Below are positions 6,301 through 13,690 of a stretch of 15,787 nucleotides of DNA, one piece after another. The translations under genes were made by a program, and so were the position numbers. Each line of letters opens with the position of its first letter. The stretch's first letter is position 1. Below the pieces are notes generated by a model that worked only from the letters and a program-made list of their open reading frames with translations, was not told where the DNA came from and did not search any database. The stretch comes from an uncultured Collinsella sp. (lineage in GTDB: Bacteria; Actinomycetota; Coriobacteriia; Coriobacteriales; Coriobacteriaceae). The stretch covers positions 1-15,787 of the forward strand of contig CABUUJ010000049.1 of NCBI GenBank assembly GCA_902494715.1, in the 5' to 3' direction.

Positions 6301-7212
6301 ATGTCCGCTTGCCCGCTGGTCGATTGCCATACTCATACTTCGTTTTCGGACGGCCATGCCTCGTTTGAGGAAAACGTCTGCGCCGCCGCGGCCGCCGGCT
6401 GTCGGGTCATGGTCTCGACCGACCACCTCACCCTGCCTGCCAGCATGGATGCTAACTGCGAGGTACAGGTCGTCGAGGGCGACTTGCCGGCACATCGCCT
6501 GGCTTTTGAGGATGCCCGCAAGCTTGCCGCGCAGATCGCGCCGGAGCTCGAGCTTATCTATGGCTTTGAATGCGATTGGTACGAAGGCTGCGAGCCCTTG
6601 GTAGAGCGCTGGTCCCAGGGCGCCGTGGTGCGCTTGGGCAGCGTGCATTGGATTGGCGACCCGGGCGATATCATGGCCGGCGCCGCGGGCACGGCGGGAA
6701 CAGAGAGCGTCGCTCGTCCCGATACGCCCGACTCGCTTTGTGGCTGGATCGACGACGATACCAACCTGCATGTTTGGGAAAACTTAGGCGTGCGCGGCGT
6801 GTGGGAGCGCTACGTCGATGACTGGTGCCGCGCCTGCGAGAGCCCGCTCAACTTTGATGTGATGGCTCACCCCGACCTAGTCATGCGCTTTTCGAAGGAA
6901 GGCTTTGCGCCCGACTTTGACCCCGCGCCGTTTTGGCAGCAGATGGCCGAGTGCGCGCACGATACGGGTCGCCGCGTTGAGGTCTCGACGGCCGCACCGC
7001 GCAAGGGGCTCGACGACTACTATCCCGTGACCGGCCTTTTGCGCTGCTTCGCCCACGCCGAGGTGCCAATCACTTTTGGCTCGGACGCACACCGCGCCTG
7101 CGACATCTGCTGGAACATCCGCGAGGCTCAGGCCCACGCCTACGACTGCGGTTATCGAACCTTCGACATCCCCCACTTCACCGGAGAATGGGAGTCCACG
7201 CCCCTCGCCTAA
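6301..7212 (+). CDS. hisK: PHP-domain histidinol-phosphatase
   Basis: This 303-residue protein has the PHP metallophosphoesterase fold used by HisJ/HisK histidinol-phosphatases, which release phosphate from histidinol phosphate. Metal-ligand motifs are in order: HTH with His10 and His12 (DCHTHTSFSDG), Asp41-His42 (STDHLTL), Glu90 (YGFECDWYEG), His116 (LGSVHWIGD), His190 (DVMAHPDLV) and SDAH at 261-264. The ATG at 6301 is chosen because AAAGGAG lies six bases upstream and the motif starts soon after; the in-frame extension upstream is intergenic sequence. It faces the his operon, ending 29 bp from hisE. HisB there has no phosphatase domain, so this gene would fill the missing step. The PHP fold is certain; the substrate rests on context and family resemblance. 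Confidence 0.88.
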   Translation: MSACPLVDCHTHTSFSDGHASFEENVCAAAAAGCRVMVSTDHLTLPASMDANCEVQVVEGDLPAHRLAFEDARKLAAQIAPELELIYGFECDWYEGCEPLVERWSQGAVVRLGSVHWIGDPGDIMAGAAGTAGTESVARPDTPDSLCGWIDDDTNLHVWENLGVRGVWERYVDDWCRACESPLNFDVMAHPDLVMRFSKEGFAPDFDPAPFWQQMAECAHDTGRRVEVSTAAPRKGLDDYYPVTGLLRCFAHAEVPITFGSDAHRACDICWNIREAQAHAYDCGYRTFDIPHFTGEWESTPLA

Positions 7213-7215
7213 GAT

Positions 7216-7244
7216 TAGTCGTTGGGGACGTTCTTAAACGACTA
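7216..7244. terminator. Hairpin between convergent phosphatase gene and hisE
   Basis: TAGTCGTT (7216-7223) and AACGACTA (7237-7244) form an 8-bp stem with a 13-nt loop in the 29-bp gap between the two convergent genes. The right arm includes the hisE stop codon. Neither side has a T-run, so a bidirectional terminator role is plausible from position but not well supported by sequence. Confidence 0.4.
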
Positions 7245-7559
7245 GTGGCGGCGGACATTGAGTTCGCCGGCCAGTTCGTCGAGGGTGATGCCGTAACGCT
7301 CGAGCGTCACGAGTAGGTGGTAGATCAGGTCGCCGGCCTCGTAACGGATGTGATCGTGATCGTTATCCTTGCAGGCCATGATCACCTCGCTCGCTTCCTC
7401 GGCAAGCTTCTTGAGCAGCTCGTCCTCAACGTCGGTCAGCAGGCGGGCGGTGTAGCTCTCCTGTGGCGACGCATCGCGACGACCGTGAATCACCTCGGCC
7501 AGACCTGTCAGCGTCTCTCCGATATTTCCATCCTGAACGTTTGCGGTGCGCACACCCAT
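7242..7559 (-). CDS. hisE: Phosphoribosyl-ATP pyrophosphatase HisE
   Basis: HisE removes pyrophosphate from phosphoribosyl-ATP, the second step of histidine synthesis. The 105-residue protein is a single all-alpha HisE domain, related to MazG folds. LTDVEDELLKKLAEEASEVI (45-64) carries the EExxE metal motif and HIRYEAGDLIYHLLVTLERYGI carries the ExxD motif. It is separate from HisI rather than fused as in many enterobacteria. The start has AAAGGA upstream at good spacing. It is the last gene of the his operon, 45 bp downstream of hisI. Confidence 0.97.
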   Translation of the reverse strand: MGVRTANVQDGNIGETLTGLAEVIHGRRDASPQESYTARLLTDVEDELLKKLAEEASEVIMACKDNDHDHIRYEAGDLIYHLLVTLERYGITLDELAGELNVRRH

Positions 7560-7604
7560 AGTTCAATCCTTTCTGGTGGCCAAGCGCCTAGTCGAGCGCC
7601 CGCC

Positions 7605-7934
7605 CTACGCGAGTTTCTTAAAGAAGCAGGTACGGTTGCCGGTATGGCAGGCCGGGCCCGGCGAGTCCACCTTGACCAGCAGCGTATCGCTATCGCAGTC
7701 GGCCCAGAGCTCCTTGACCTCCTGCATGTTGCCACTCGTCGCGCCTTTGTTCCAGAGCTCCTGACGGCTGCGACTCCAAAACCACGTGGTCCCGGTCTTG
7801 AGCGTCAGCCCCACCGACTCCTCGTTCATCCAAGCAACCATAAGCACCTCGCCGGTGTCATATTGCTGAACCACACAAGGAATCAGCCCCTTGGCGTCGT
7901 ATGTAAGATCCGCTGGAGCAGTAATTTCTCTCAT
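7605..7934 (-). CDS. hisI: Phosphoribosyl-AMP cyclohydrolase HisI
   Basis: HisI opens the adenine ring of phosphoribosyl-AMP, the third step of the pathway. The 109-residue protein has VAWMNEES (33-40), the SRSRQELWNKGATSGNMQ substrate block (54-71), the Mg motif DCDSD (79-83) and the Zn cysteines Cys80, Cys96 and Cys103 in ACHTGNRTCFF. The ATG at 7934 is chosen because GGGGA lies seven bases upstream; an in-frame ATG 23 codons earlier falls in the structured gap and would add unrelated residues. The length matches stand-alone HisI. A 142-bp gap with a large folded element separates it from hisF. Confidence 0.97.
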   Translation of the reverse strand: MREITAPADLTYDAKGLIPCVVQQYDTGEVLMVAWMNEESVGLTLKTGTTWFWSRSRQELWNKGATSGNMQEVKELWADCDSDTLLVKVDSPGPACHTGNRTCFFKKLA

Positions 7935-7972
7935 TTCAATTCCCCAATTTAAACATCGCCGGTCGGCGAGGG

Positions 7973-8067
7973 TTGCCCAGGTGCCCGAGATTCCGAGCGA
8001 CAAGCCCGACGACGCGTACTTTGGTACGCGAGGAGGGTTGGAGCCGGAAGGTCGGGTGCCTGGGCAA
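7973..8067. repeat. Nested palindromic element between hisF and hisI
   Basis: Three nested stems fold this 95-bp stretch into one long arm. The outer stem is 16 bp with two mismatches (7973-7988 with 8052-8067, starting TTGCCCAGG). The middle stem is TTCCG (7991-7995) with CGGAA (8045-8049). The tip is a perfect 7-bp stem, CGCGTAC (8013-8019) with GTACGCG (8024-8030), capped by TTTG. No T-run follows. It lies inside the operon and outside both genes. Form suggests a REP-like mobile repeat or an mRNA-processing or stability element; function is unknown. Confidence 0.75.
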
Positions 8068-8076
8068 GCCGCAGCG

Positions 8077-8859
8077 CTAGAAGTCCAACCTGACAGGGAT
8101 GCCCTGCGACGCCATATACTCCTTCACCTGGCGAATGCTGAAGATTCCAAAGTGAAAGACGCTCGCCGCCAGCACGGCATCGGCCTCGCCCTCGATCACA
8201 CCCTCGGCAAAATGCTCGAGTGTGCCCACGCCGCCGCTCGCGATAACGGGAATCGGCACCGCGCGGGCCACGGCGCGAGTAAGCGCCAGATCGAAGCCGG
8301 CCTTGGTACCGTCGCGGTCCATGCTGGTCAGTAGGATTTCGCCGGCGCCACGACGAGCCGCCTCCTCGGCCCACGCCACTGCGTCGATACCCGTAGCGTT
8401 GCGGCCGCCCGCCGTAAAGACCTCCCACTTATCGGCGCCCGGCTCCCCGGGCAGCCCCACGCGCTTGGCATCGATCGCCACGACCACGGCTTGGCTGCCA
8501 AACGCCGCGGCGGCCTGGCTGATCAACGACGGATCGCGCACGGCGGCAGAGTTGAGCGACACCTTGTCAGCACCGGCGGCAACCATGGTGCGCATGCCCG
8601 CCAGGTCGCGAAAGCCGCCGCCCACGGTATAGGGAATGGCCAGCTCCTCGGCCGCATGCGCCGCCATCTCGATAGTCGTCGCACGGTTATCGCTCGTCGC
8701 GGTAATGTCCAAAAATACGACCTCGTCCGCACCCTCGCGGTCGTAGGCGCGGGCCAGCTCCACCGGATCGCCGGCATCGCGCAAGCTCACAAAGTTGACA
8801 CCCTTGACCACACGGCCGTCCTTAACATCCAGACAGGGAATTACGCGCTTGGTAAGCAT
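8077..8859 (-). CDS. hisF: Imidazole glycerol phosphate synthase subunit HisF
   Basis: HisF is the cyclase half of imidazole glycerol phosphate synthase. It uses ammonia delivered by HisH to close the imidazole ring and releases AICAR. The 260-residue protein is a complete (beta/alpha)8 barrel starting MLTKRVIPCLDVKDGRVVKG. The catalytic pair Asp11 and Asp130 (VVVAIDAKRV) is at the canonical numbers. The phosphate-binding loops TVGGGFR (78-84) and VIASGGVGT are present. GGGGAGGAG lies upstream of the start, overlapping the end of hisA, with only 3 bp between the genes. The nearby hisH supplies its partner. Confidence 0.99.
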   Translation of the reverse strand: MLTKRVIPCLDVKDGRVVKGVNFVSLRDAGDPVELARAYDREGADEVVFLDITATSDNRATTIEMAAHAAEELAIPYTVGGGFRDLAGMRTMVAAGADKVSLNSAAVRDPSLISQAAAAFGSQAVVVAIDAKRVGLPGEPGADKWEVFTAGGRNATGIDAVAWAEEAARRGAGEILLTSMDRDGTKAGFDLALTRAVARAVPIPVIASGGVGTLEHFAEGVIEGEADAVLAASVFHFGIFSIRQVKEYMASQGIPVRLDF

Positions 8860-8862
8860 GGG

Positions 8863-9606
8863 CTACTCCTCCCCTCGGGCGGCGGCCAGCGCCTGGGCCA
8901 GCGTAAAGTTGCCCTCGTAGAGCGCACGACCGGTGATAGCACCCTCGATGGCGTCCTCGCCCACCGCGGCAAGCGCGCGGATATCGCCGAGCGTCGAGAT
9001 ACCGCCCGACGCCACGACGGGAAAGCCCGCGACCTCGGCCACATGGCGATATGCCGCCACGTCGATGCCTGTCTGCATGCCATCACGCGCGATGTCGGTA
9101 TACACCAGATGCTTAAAGCCCAGCTCGGTAAGCTGCGCTACGGCATCGTCGAGCGCCACGCCCGCGCCGTCGCGCCAGCCGTTCACCTTAACCTGGCCGT
9201 CGCATGCGGCAATGTCGGCGACCAGCAGCTCGCCAAAGCCTTGGGCTGCCACCTCGGCAAAACCCGGCTCGGTCACCAGCACGGTGCCCAGCGCAATGCG
9301 GCGAGCGCCATAGCCGGCCAGCTCGTCGATGCGCGCGAGCGAGCGGACGCCGCCGCCCACGTCCACGGACAGACCATCGACGCCGCAGATGGCCTTAATC
9401 GCCGTCGAGTTGGCAGCGCACGCATCCTCGTCCTCGCCAAAGGCAGCGGACAGGTCGACGACGTGCACCCAGCTCGCGCCCTGCTCGGCAAACGAGCGGG
9501 CAACGGCCACGGGGTCGTCGGAATATACCTTGCAGCGGTTGCGGTCGCCGCGCTCCAGGCGCACAACCTTGCCGCCGATCAGATCGATTGCGGGAAACAG
9601 GATCAT
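8863..9606 (-). CDS. hisA: ProFAR isomerase HisA
   Basis: HisA carries out the Amadori rearrangement of ProFAR to PRFAR, the fourth step. The 247-residue (beta/alpha)8 barrel starts MILFPAIDLIGGKVVRLERG with catalytic Asp8. The second half has LVADIAACDGQVKVNGW (Asp131), YTDIARDGMQTG (169-180) and VVASGGIST (197-205). The ATG overlaps the hisH stop codon (ATGA at 9603-9606), so translation is coupled. Many actinobacteria use a bifunctional PriA that also serves in tryptophan synthesis. The sequence looks like ordinary HisA, but dual activity cannot be excluded by eye. Confidence 0.97.
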   Translation of the reverse strand: MILFPAIDLIGGKVVRLERGDRNRCKVYSDDPVAVARSFAEQGASWVHVVDLSAAFGEDEDACAANSTAIKAICGVDGLSVDVGGGVRSLARIDELAGYGARRIALGTVLVTEPGFAEVAAQGFGELLVADIAACDGQVKVNGWRDGAGVALDDAVAQLTELGFKHLVYTDIARDGMQTGIDVAAYRHVAEVAGFPVVASGGISTLGDIRALAAVGEDAIEGAITGRALYEGNFTLAQALAAARGEE

Positions 9607-10304
9607 CGGCCAACCTCCTCGACGATGTTGACGAAGTTCTTAAGGATGCGCTGACCCAACGCAGAAGATTTCTCGGGATGGAACTGGCAGCCCCACACGT
9701 TGCCATGGCGCACGATGCACGGGAAACTCCGTGTATAGTGCGTGCGCGCCAACACATCGGCGGCATCGACGTCGTCGGCTACCGCGTAGCTGTGGGTGAA
9801 ATACATGTTGGCGCCCTCGGCAAAACCGGCGAGCAGCGGATCGGCCGCACCGGTAGGCGTCATGTGCACCTGGTCCCAGCCCACGTGCGGCACCTTCAGA
9901 CGGCTCGACTCCAGGCGCGTGCACGAGCCACGCATGATGCCCAGGCCATCGACCCAGGGACCACCGGCCTGCTCGGAGGCATCGTCGTCCGCGTCCGCGC
10001 CCTCGTCCGCAGGCACGCCCTCGTTGCCGCGCTCAAAAAAAAGCTGAAGACCCAGGCAGATGCCGAGCAGCGGAGTTCCGGCGGCAACGGCGTCGAGCAC
10101 CGCGTCCGCCTCGCCGCTCTGGCGCATAAAGGCGATCGCGTCATAGAACGCGCCCACGCCCGGGATGACCAGGCCGTCGGCGTTGCGGATCTGCTCCGGA
10201 TCGTCCGACGCGCAGGTGGCGGCACCGGCGCGCGCAAGCCCGCGCACGACGCTCGACAAGTTGCCCTTGTGGTAGTCGACCACCACGATCTTCGGTTCGC
10301 CCAC
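9603..10304 (-). CDS. hisH: Imidazole glycerol phosphate synthase glutaminase subunit HisH
   Basis: HisH is the class-I glutamine amidotransferase that passes ammonia to HisF. The catalytic triad is complete: Cys83 in GICLGLQLFF, His209 and Glu211 in CQFHPEKS. The oxyanion strand PGVGAF (49-53 region) is also present. The GTG at 10304 is preferred as start because GGGAGGGG lies just upstream; an ATG seven codons earlier (10325) is in frame but has no ribosome site and borders a palindrome. Residues 98-115 are an acidic insert (ADEGADADDDASEQ core) between the nucleophile and the GLGIMRG block, a place usually bridged by a few residues. It overlaps hisA by four bases. The gap to hisB is 138 bp and holds a long inverted repeat. 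Confidence 0.96.
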   Translation of the reverse strand: MGEPKIVVVDYHKGNLSSVVRGLARAGAATCASDDPEQIRNADGLVIPGVGAFYDAIAFMRQSGEADAVLDAVAAGTPLLGICLGLQLFFERGNEGVPADEGADADDDASEQAGGPWVDGLGIMRGSCTRLESSRLKVPHVGWDQVHMTPTGAADPLLAGFAEGANMYFTHSYAVADDVDAADVLARTHYTRSFPCIVRHGNVWGCQFHPEKSSALGQRILKNFVNIVEEVGR

Positions 10305-10329
10305 GCGACCCCTCCCTTTTCCCATTCAA

Positions 10330-10444
10330 AACCTGCCAAAAAGGGACAGGTTTATTTTGGTCGGTTAAACGTTCGCCCATCGTATGAGACAGCATTTCCG
10401 CAGATAAAACCTGCCAAAATAAACCTGTCCCTTTTTGGCAGGTT
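10330..10444. repeat. Perfect 31-bp inverted repeat between hisB and hisH
   Basis: Arms at 10330-10360 and 10414-10444 are exact reverse complements over 31 bp with a 53-nt spacer. Each arm starts or ends with AACCTGCC and holds GGGACAGG, and is itself partly palindromic (AACCTG...CAGGTT). AAACCTGCCAAAA also occurs in the same direction at 10329-10341 and 10408-10420. The right arm overlaps the hisB stop codon. The element is AT-richer than the genes around it. It could form a long hairpin in the his mRNA and act as a partial terminator, a stabiliser or a mobile REP-like repeat. Confidence 0.9.
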
Positions 10445-11030
10445 ACAGCGAGCCCTTGGTGCTGGGGATGCCTTGCACGCGGGGATCGAGCTCGCAGGCG
10501 CGGCGCATCGTGCGGCCCACAGCCTTAAAGGCGGCCTCGATAATGTGGTGCGAATTGCCGCCCGCCAGCTCGCGCACGTGCAGTGTGAGCTTGGCATCGC
10601 GCGCAAAGGCGTAGAAGAACTCGACGGCCAGCTCGGTATCGAAGCTGCCCACGCGCTCAGTCGGCACGGGCAGCTCGCAGTAGGCCTGCCCGCGACCCGA
10701 GATGTCAACGGCGGCCGTCACGAGTGTCTCGTCCATGGCGATCGCCGCGTCGGCAAAGCGCGTAATGCCCGCCTTGTCGCCCAGCGCCTGGCAAAACGCC
10801 TCGCCCAGCACAATGCCCGTGTCCTCGACGGTATGATGCGCATCGACCTCGACGTCGCCCACCGCGTGCACCGTCAAATCGAACAGGCCATGGCGGCCAA
10901 AAGCGTTGAGCATGTGGTCGAAAAACGGTACGCCGGTCGAGATATCACACACGCCGCATCCGTCCAGGTCGAGCTTTACGACAATGTCGGTCTCCCCCGT
11001 CTTGCGGGTCACCTCGGCATAGCGGTCCAT
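10443..11030 (-). CDS. hisB: Imidazoleglycerol-phosphate dehydratase HisB
   Basis: HisB removes water from imidazole glycerol phosphate to give imidazole acetol phosphate, using two manganese ions. The 195-residue protein is the monofunctional dehydratase, without the HAD phosphatase domain found in enterobacteria. Metal motifs are DAHHTVED (63-70; His65, His66, Glu69) and GGNSHHIIEA (157-166; His161, His162, Glu165), with FFDHML (36-41). It begins directly after the hisC stop codon (TAGATG), with its AAGGAGG site inside hisC. The stop codon falls in the right arm of the inverted repeat. Confidence 0.99.
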   Translation of the reverse strand: MDRYAEVTRKTGETDIVVKLDLDGCGVCDISTGVPFFDHMLNAFGRHGLFDLTVHAVGDVEVDAHHTVEDTGIVLGEAFCQALGDKAGITRFADAAIAMDETLVTAAVDISGRGQAYCELPVPTERVGSFDTELAVEFFYAFARDAKLTLHVRELAGGNSHHIIEAAFKAVGRTMRRACELDPRVQGIPSTKGSL

Positions 11031-12146
11031 CTACATCTCCTCCTTCACCAGCGCGGCAAACGCGGCCAGCACCTCGTCGTTTTCCTGCGGGGTGCCTACG
11101 GTAATGCGCAGACAGTCCGCGAGCCCCGGCGCGTAACTAAAGTCGCGCACCAAAATTGAATACTCGTCGCGCAGACGCTCGCGCACGCGCGTGGCATGCG
11201 GCGTGCGCACAAGCACAAAGTTCGCCGCGCTCGGCCACGCCTCCACGGGCAGACCCTTGGCAGCCATTGCGCGCAGGGCACACAACTCGCGCTCGCGCTC
11301 GGATGCGACCTGTGCCACCACGGGCGCGTACGCATCGCGGGCACGCACGCAGGCAAGCGCCGCCGCCTGGCTCAACACGTTGACCGAATAGATCTGGCGA
11401 ATCGCCGCGAACACGTCGATGACCTCGGGCGCCGCGATCACATAGCCCAGGCGCGTGCCGGCGGCGCCGAACGCCTTGGACAGTGTATGCAGAATCGCCA
11501 GGTTGGGATGCTCGGCGATAAGCCCCTGCGCCGTGGTGGCCGCGCCAAACGAATCGTCGGCAAACTCCACGTAGGCCTCGTCGACCATCACCATGCCGGG
11601 GCAGGCATCGCACAGAGCCGCAACAAAGTCGAGCGGCGCCACGTCACCCGTGGGATTATTGGGCGAGGTCACGATCGCCAGATTGCACTCGGGAGCCGCC
11701 GCAAGCACCGCCGCCTGGTCGAGCTCAAAGGTCGCCGGGTCGCGCCACACGTCGCGCACCTCGGTCTGGCACAGCGACGCAAAGAACGCATACTCGCTAA
11801 AGCACGGCGGGCAGTTGAGCAGGGTCCGCCCCGCGCCGCCAAACGCCAGCAAGTAGTTATAGAGCAGCTCGTCACCGCCGTTGCCCACGCAGATATTCTC
11901 GCGCGTCACGCCATGCCAAGCAGCAAGCTCATCGCGCAGGTCGTTGGACATGGGGTCGGGATAACGGTTGAGCGGCGTGGCAGCCAGGGCTGCATCAATC
12001 GCCTCGCGCACGCCGGCCGGCACGGGATAGGTGTTCTCGTTGGCCGAAAGGTTGATGCGCGTGGGCGTAAAGTTGGGATCATAGGGCTCAATGCCGGCCA
12101 GGTAGGGCTGGACGAGCTCCTTCATGCGCGGCGTGAGTTCGGCCAT
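11031..12146 (-). CDS. hisC: Histidinol-phosphate aminotransferase HisC
   Basis: HisC is a fold-type I PLP enzyme that transfers an amino group from glutamate to imidazole acetol phosphate. The 371-residue protein has LSANENTYPVP (33-43), GNGGDEL (88-94), SPNNPTGD (161-168), the PLP-phenol Asp189 and Tyr192 in DEAYVEF, and Schiff-base Lys224 in TLSKAFGAAGTRLGY. The ATG at 12146 is chosen because AGGAGG lies seven bases upstream and the stop of hisD is 1 bp before it; the in-frame extension upstream lies inside hisD and is not coding. Confidence 0.98.
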   Translation of the reverse strand: MAELTPRMKELVQPYLAGIEPYDPNFTPTRINLSANENTYPVPAGVREAIDAALAATPLNRYPDPMSNDLRDELAAWHGVTRENICVGNGGDELLYNYLLAFGGAGRTLLNCPPCFSEYAFFASLCQTEVRDVWRDPATFELDQAAVLAAAPECNLAIVTSPNNPTGDVAPLDFVAALCDACPGMVMVDEAYVEFADDSFGAATTAQGLIAEHPNLAILHTLSKAFGAAGTRLGYVIAAPEVIDVFAAIRQIYSVNVLSQAAALACVRARDAYAPVVAQVASERERELCALRAMAAKGLPVEAWPSAANFVLVRTPHATRVRERLRDEYSILVRDFSYAPGLADCLRITVGTPQENDEVLAAFAALVKEEM

Positions 12147-12147
12147 G

Positions 12148-13584
12148 TTAGGCCTCCTCGCCGGTCGCGCCAACGCCATCCGCGCCCGCAGCCGCCAGGT
12201 CAACGCCCTCGGCAACCGTCGCCACGGCGTCACCCGGCCAAGCGACCTTGGTCAGGTCGGCCGCGGCCAGAGACTCGGCACTCACGGCATCCTCGCCCTG
12301 CTCCAGCACACGGCGACGCAGGGCGGCGGATAGCGCGTGCGCCCACAGGCCCTCGGCCTCGGCCAGACGCTGTGTGGCGGGAGCGTCGGAGAGCAGGCCC
12401 TCGGGCGTATAGCAAATGACGCTCGAGCGCTTAACGAACTCTTCGACCGAAAGCGGGTTGGAGAACATGGCCGTGCCGCCGGTCGGCAGCGTGTGGTTGG
12501 GGCCGGCAACATAATCGCCGAGCGGCTCGGAGCTCCAGGCGCCCACAAAGATGGCGCCGGCGTTGCGAATGCCGCCGAGCAGGCCCATCGCGTCCTTGCA
12601 GTGCAGCTCAAGGTGCTCGGGCGCCACGGTGTTCACGGCCTCGACGGCGGCAGCCATGTCGGCGGCCACCACGATGGTGCCTTCGTTATCGAGCGAGGCG
12701 CGTGTGATCTCGGCACGCGGGGACTGTGCCACCAGGATGTCGATACCCGCCTCGACCTCACGCGCAAACTGCTCGTCGCAGGTCACCAGATAGCAGGCTG
12801 CCAGCGGATCGTGCTCGGCCTGGGCCATCAGGTCGGCCGCGACCACCATGGGCTTGGCCGTGGCATCGGCAAGTACGCAGACCTCGGAAGGGCCAGCGAC
12901 CATGTCGATTCCCACGTCGCCCGAGACAATCTGCTTGGCCGCGGCGACAAAGGCGTTGCCCGGGCCGGTGATCTTGTCGACGCGCGGAATGGTCTCGGTG
13001 CCGTACGCCAGCGCGGCCACGGCCTGAGCGCCGCCCACCATATAGATCTCGTCCACGCCGCCGAGCTTGGCAGCCGCAAGCGTATAGGGGCTGATCAGGC
13101 CATCTTTTTGCGGAGGAGTCACCATGACCACGCGCTTGACGCCGGCAACCTTGGCGGGAATGGCATTCATGAGCACCGTGGAGGGATATTGCGCGCGACC
13201 GCCCGGCACGTAGATGCCGGCCGCCGCGAGCGGGGTCACCTTAACGCCGAGCATCGTGCCATCTGCGCGCGTGGTAAACCAGCTCTGCTCGACCTCGCGC
13301 TGGTGGAACTCGCGAATCTGGCGCGCGGCCTTCTCGAGCGCCGCGACAAACGCGGGGTCGAGGTCTTCGAGCGCGGCATCGATCTGCTCCTGCGGCAGGC
13401 GGAAGCTCTGCAGCTCAACACCGTCAAAGCGCTGACAGTAATCGCGCACTGCGGCATCGCCGTTGGCGCGCACGTTGGCCACGATATCGCGAGCGGCGTC
13501 GACGATGTTTTGCGGCAGCACGCCCTTGCGGTTGAGCTGGTTGGTAACGAGGCGCTCACCGGGAGCAAGCTTGATGGTCTTCAT
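12148..13584 (-). CDS. hisD: Histidinol dehydrogenase HisD
   Basis: HisD makes the last two oxidations, histidinol to histidinal to histidine, with two NAD and a zinc ion. Core residues are visible: GPSEVCVLADATA (231-243), AQAEHDP with His258, the PEH pair Glu323-His324, Asp357 and His364 (GDYVAGPNHTLPT), and His416 (LWAHALSA). The core ends near residue 430. The protein is 478 residues long, against about 430-440 for the family, because of an Ala/Gly/Asp-rich tail (431-478). The ATG at 13584 has an AGGGGA site about eight bases upstream; the longer in-frame extension would be Pro/Arg-rich sequence from the intergenic gap. The upstream gap to hisZG is 106 bp. Confidence 0.98.
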   Translation of the reverse strand: MKTIKLAPGERLVTNQLNRKGVLPQNIVDAARDIVANVRANGDAAVRDYCQRFDGVELQSFRLPQEQIDAALEDLDPAFVAALEKAARQIREFHQREVEQSWFTTRADGTMLGVKVTPLAAAGIYVPGGRAQYPSTVLMNAIPAKVAGVKRVVMVTPPQKDGLISPYTLAAAKLGGVDEIYMVGGAQAVAALAYGTETIPRVDKITGPGNAFVAAAKQIVSGDVGIDMVAGPSEVCVLADATAKPMVVAADLMAQAEHDPLAACYLVTCDEQFAREVEAGIDILVAQSPRAEITRASLDNEGTIVVAADMAAAVEAVNTVAPEHLELHCKDAMGLLGGIRNAGAIFVGAWSSEPLGDYVAGPNHTLPTGGTAMFSNPLSVEEFVKRSSVICYTPEGLLSDAPATQRLAEAEGLWAHALSAALRRRVLEQGEDAVSAESLAAADLTKVAWPGDAVATVAEGVDLAAAGADGVGATGEEA

Positions 13585-13617
13585 ATCGGTATCCCCTATC
13601 GGTCGAGGTTGCGTTTG

Positions 13618-13661
13618 AAAAAACGAGAGGCCGGGCGGCGGCGCCAATCGGCCCGCAGCCC
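13618..13661 (-). terminator. Possible attenuator or internal hairpin between hisZG and hisD
   Basis: On the minus strand GGGCTGCGG (13661-13653) can pair with CCGCCGCCC (13641-13633) with one mismatch. It is followed, after about nine bases, by six T residues (13623-13618). The distance between stem and T-run is longer than in a standard terminator. It may lower transcription into the rest of the operon. Weak evidence. Confidence 0.35.
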
Positions 13662-13690
13662 AGACGTTGGGACGCCCGTGCGTGCTCGCG

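Noticed and set aside
7935..8076. A T-box or histidine riboswitch in the hisF-hisI gap
   Set aside because: No T-box consensus or specifier loop is visible, and the position within the operon would control only the last two genes.
8863..9606. PriA, the bifunctional HisA/TrpF enzyme
   Set aside because: The sequence reads as ordinary HisA and no marker I can judge by eye supports dual function; kept only as an alternative in the hisA entry.
9588..11159. Long plus-strand open frame of 523 codons opposite hisH and hisB
   Set aside because: It lies antisense to well-supported his genes, crosses the 31-bp inverted repeat and has no family motifs; it is a by-product of GC-rich codon bias.
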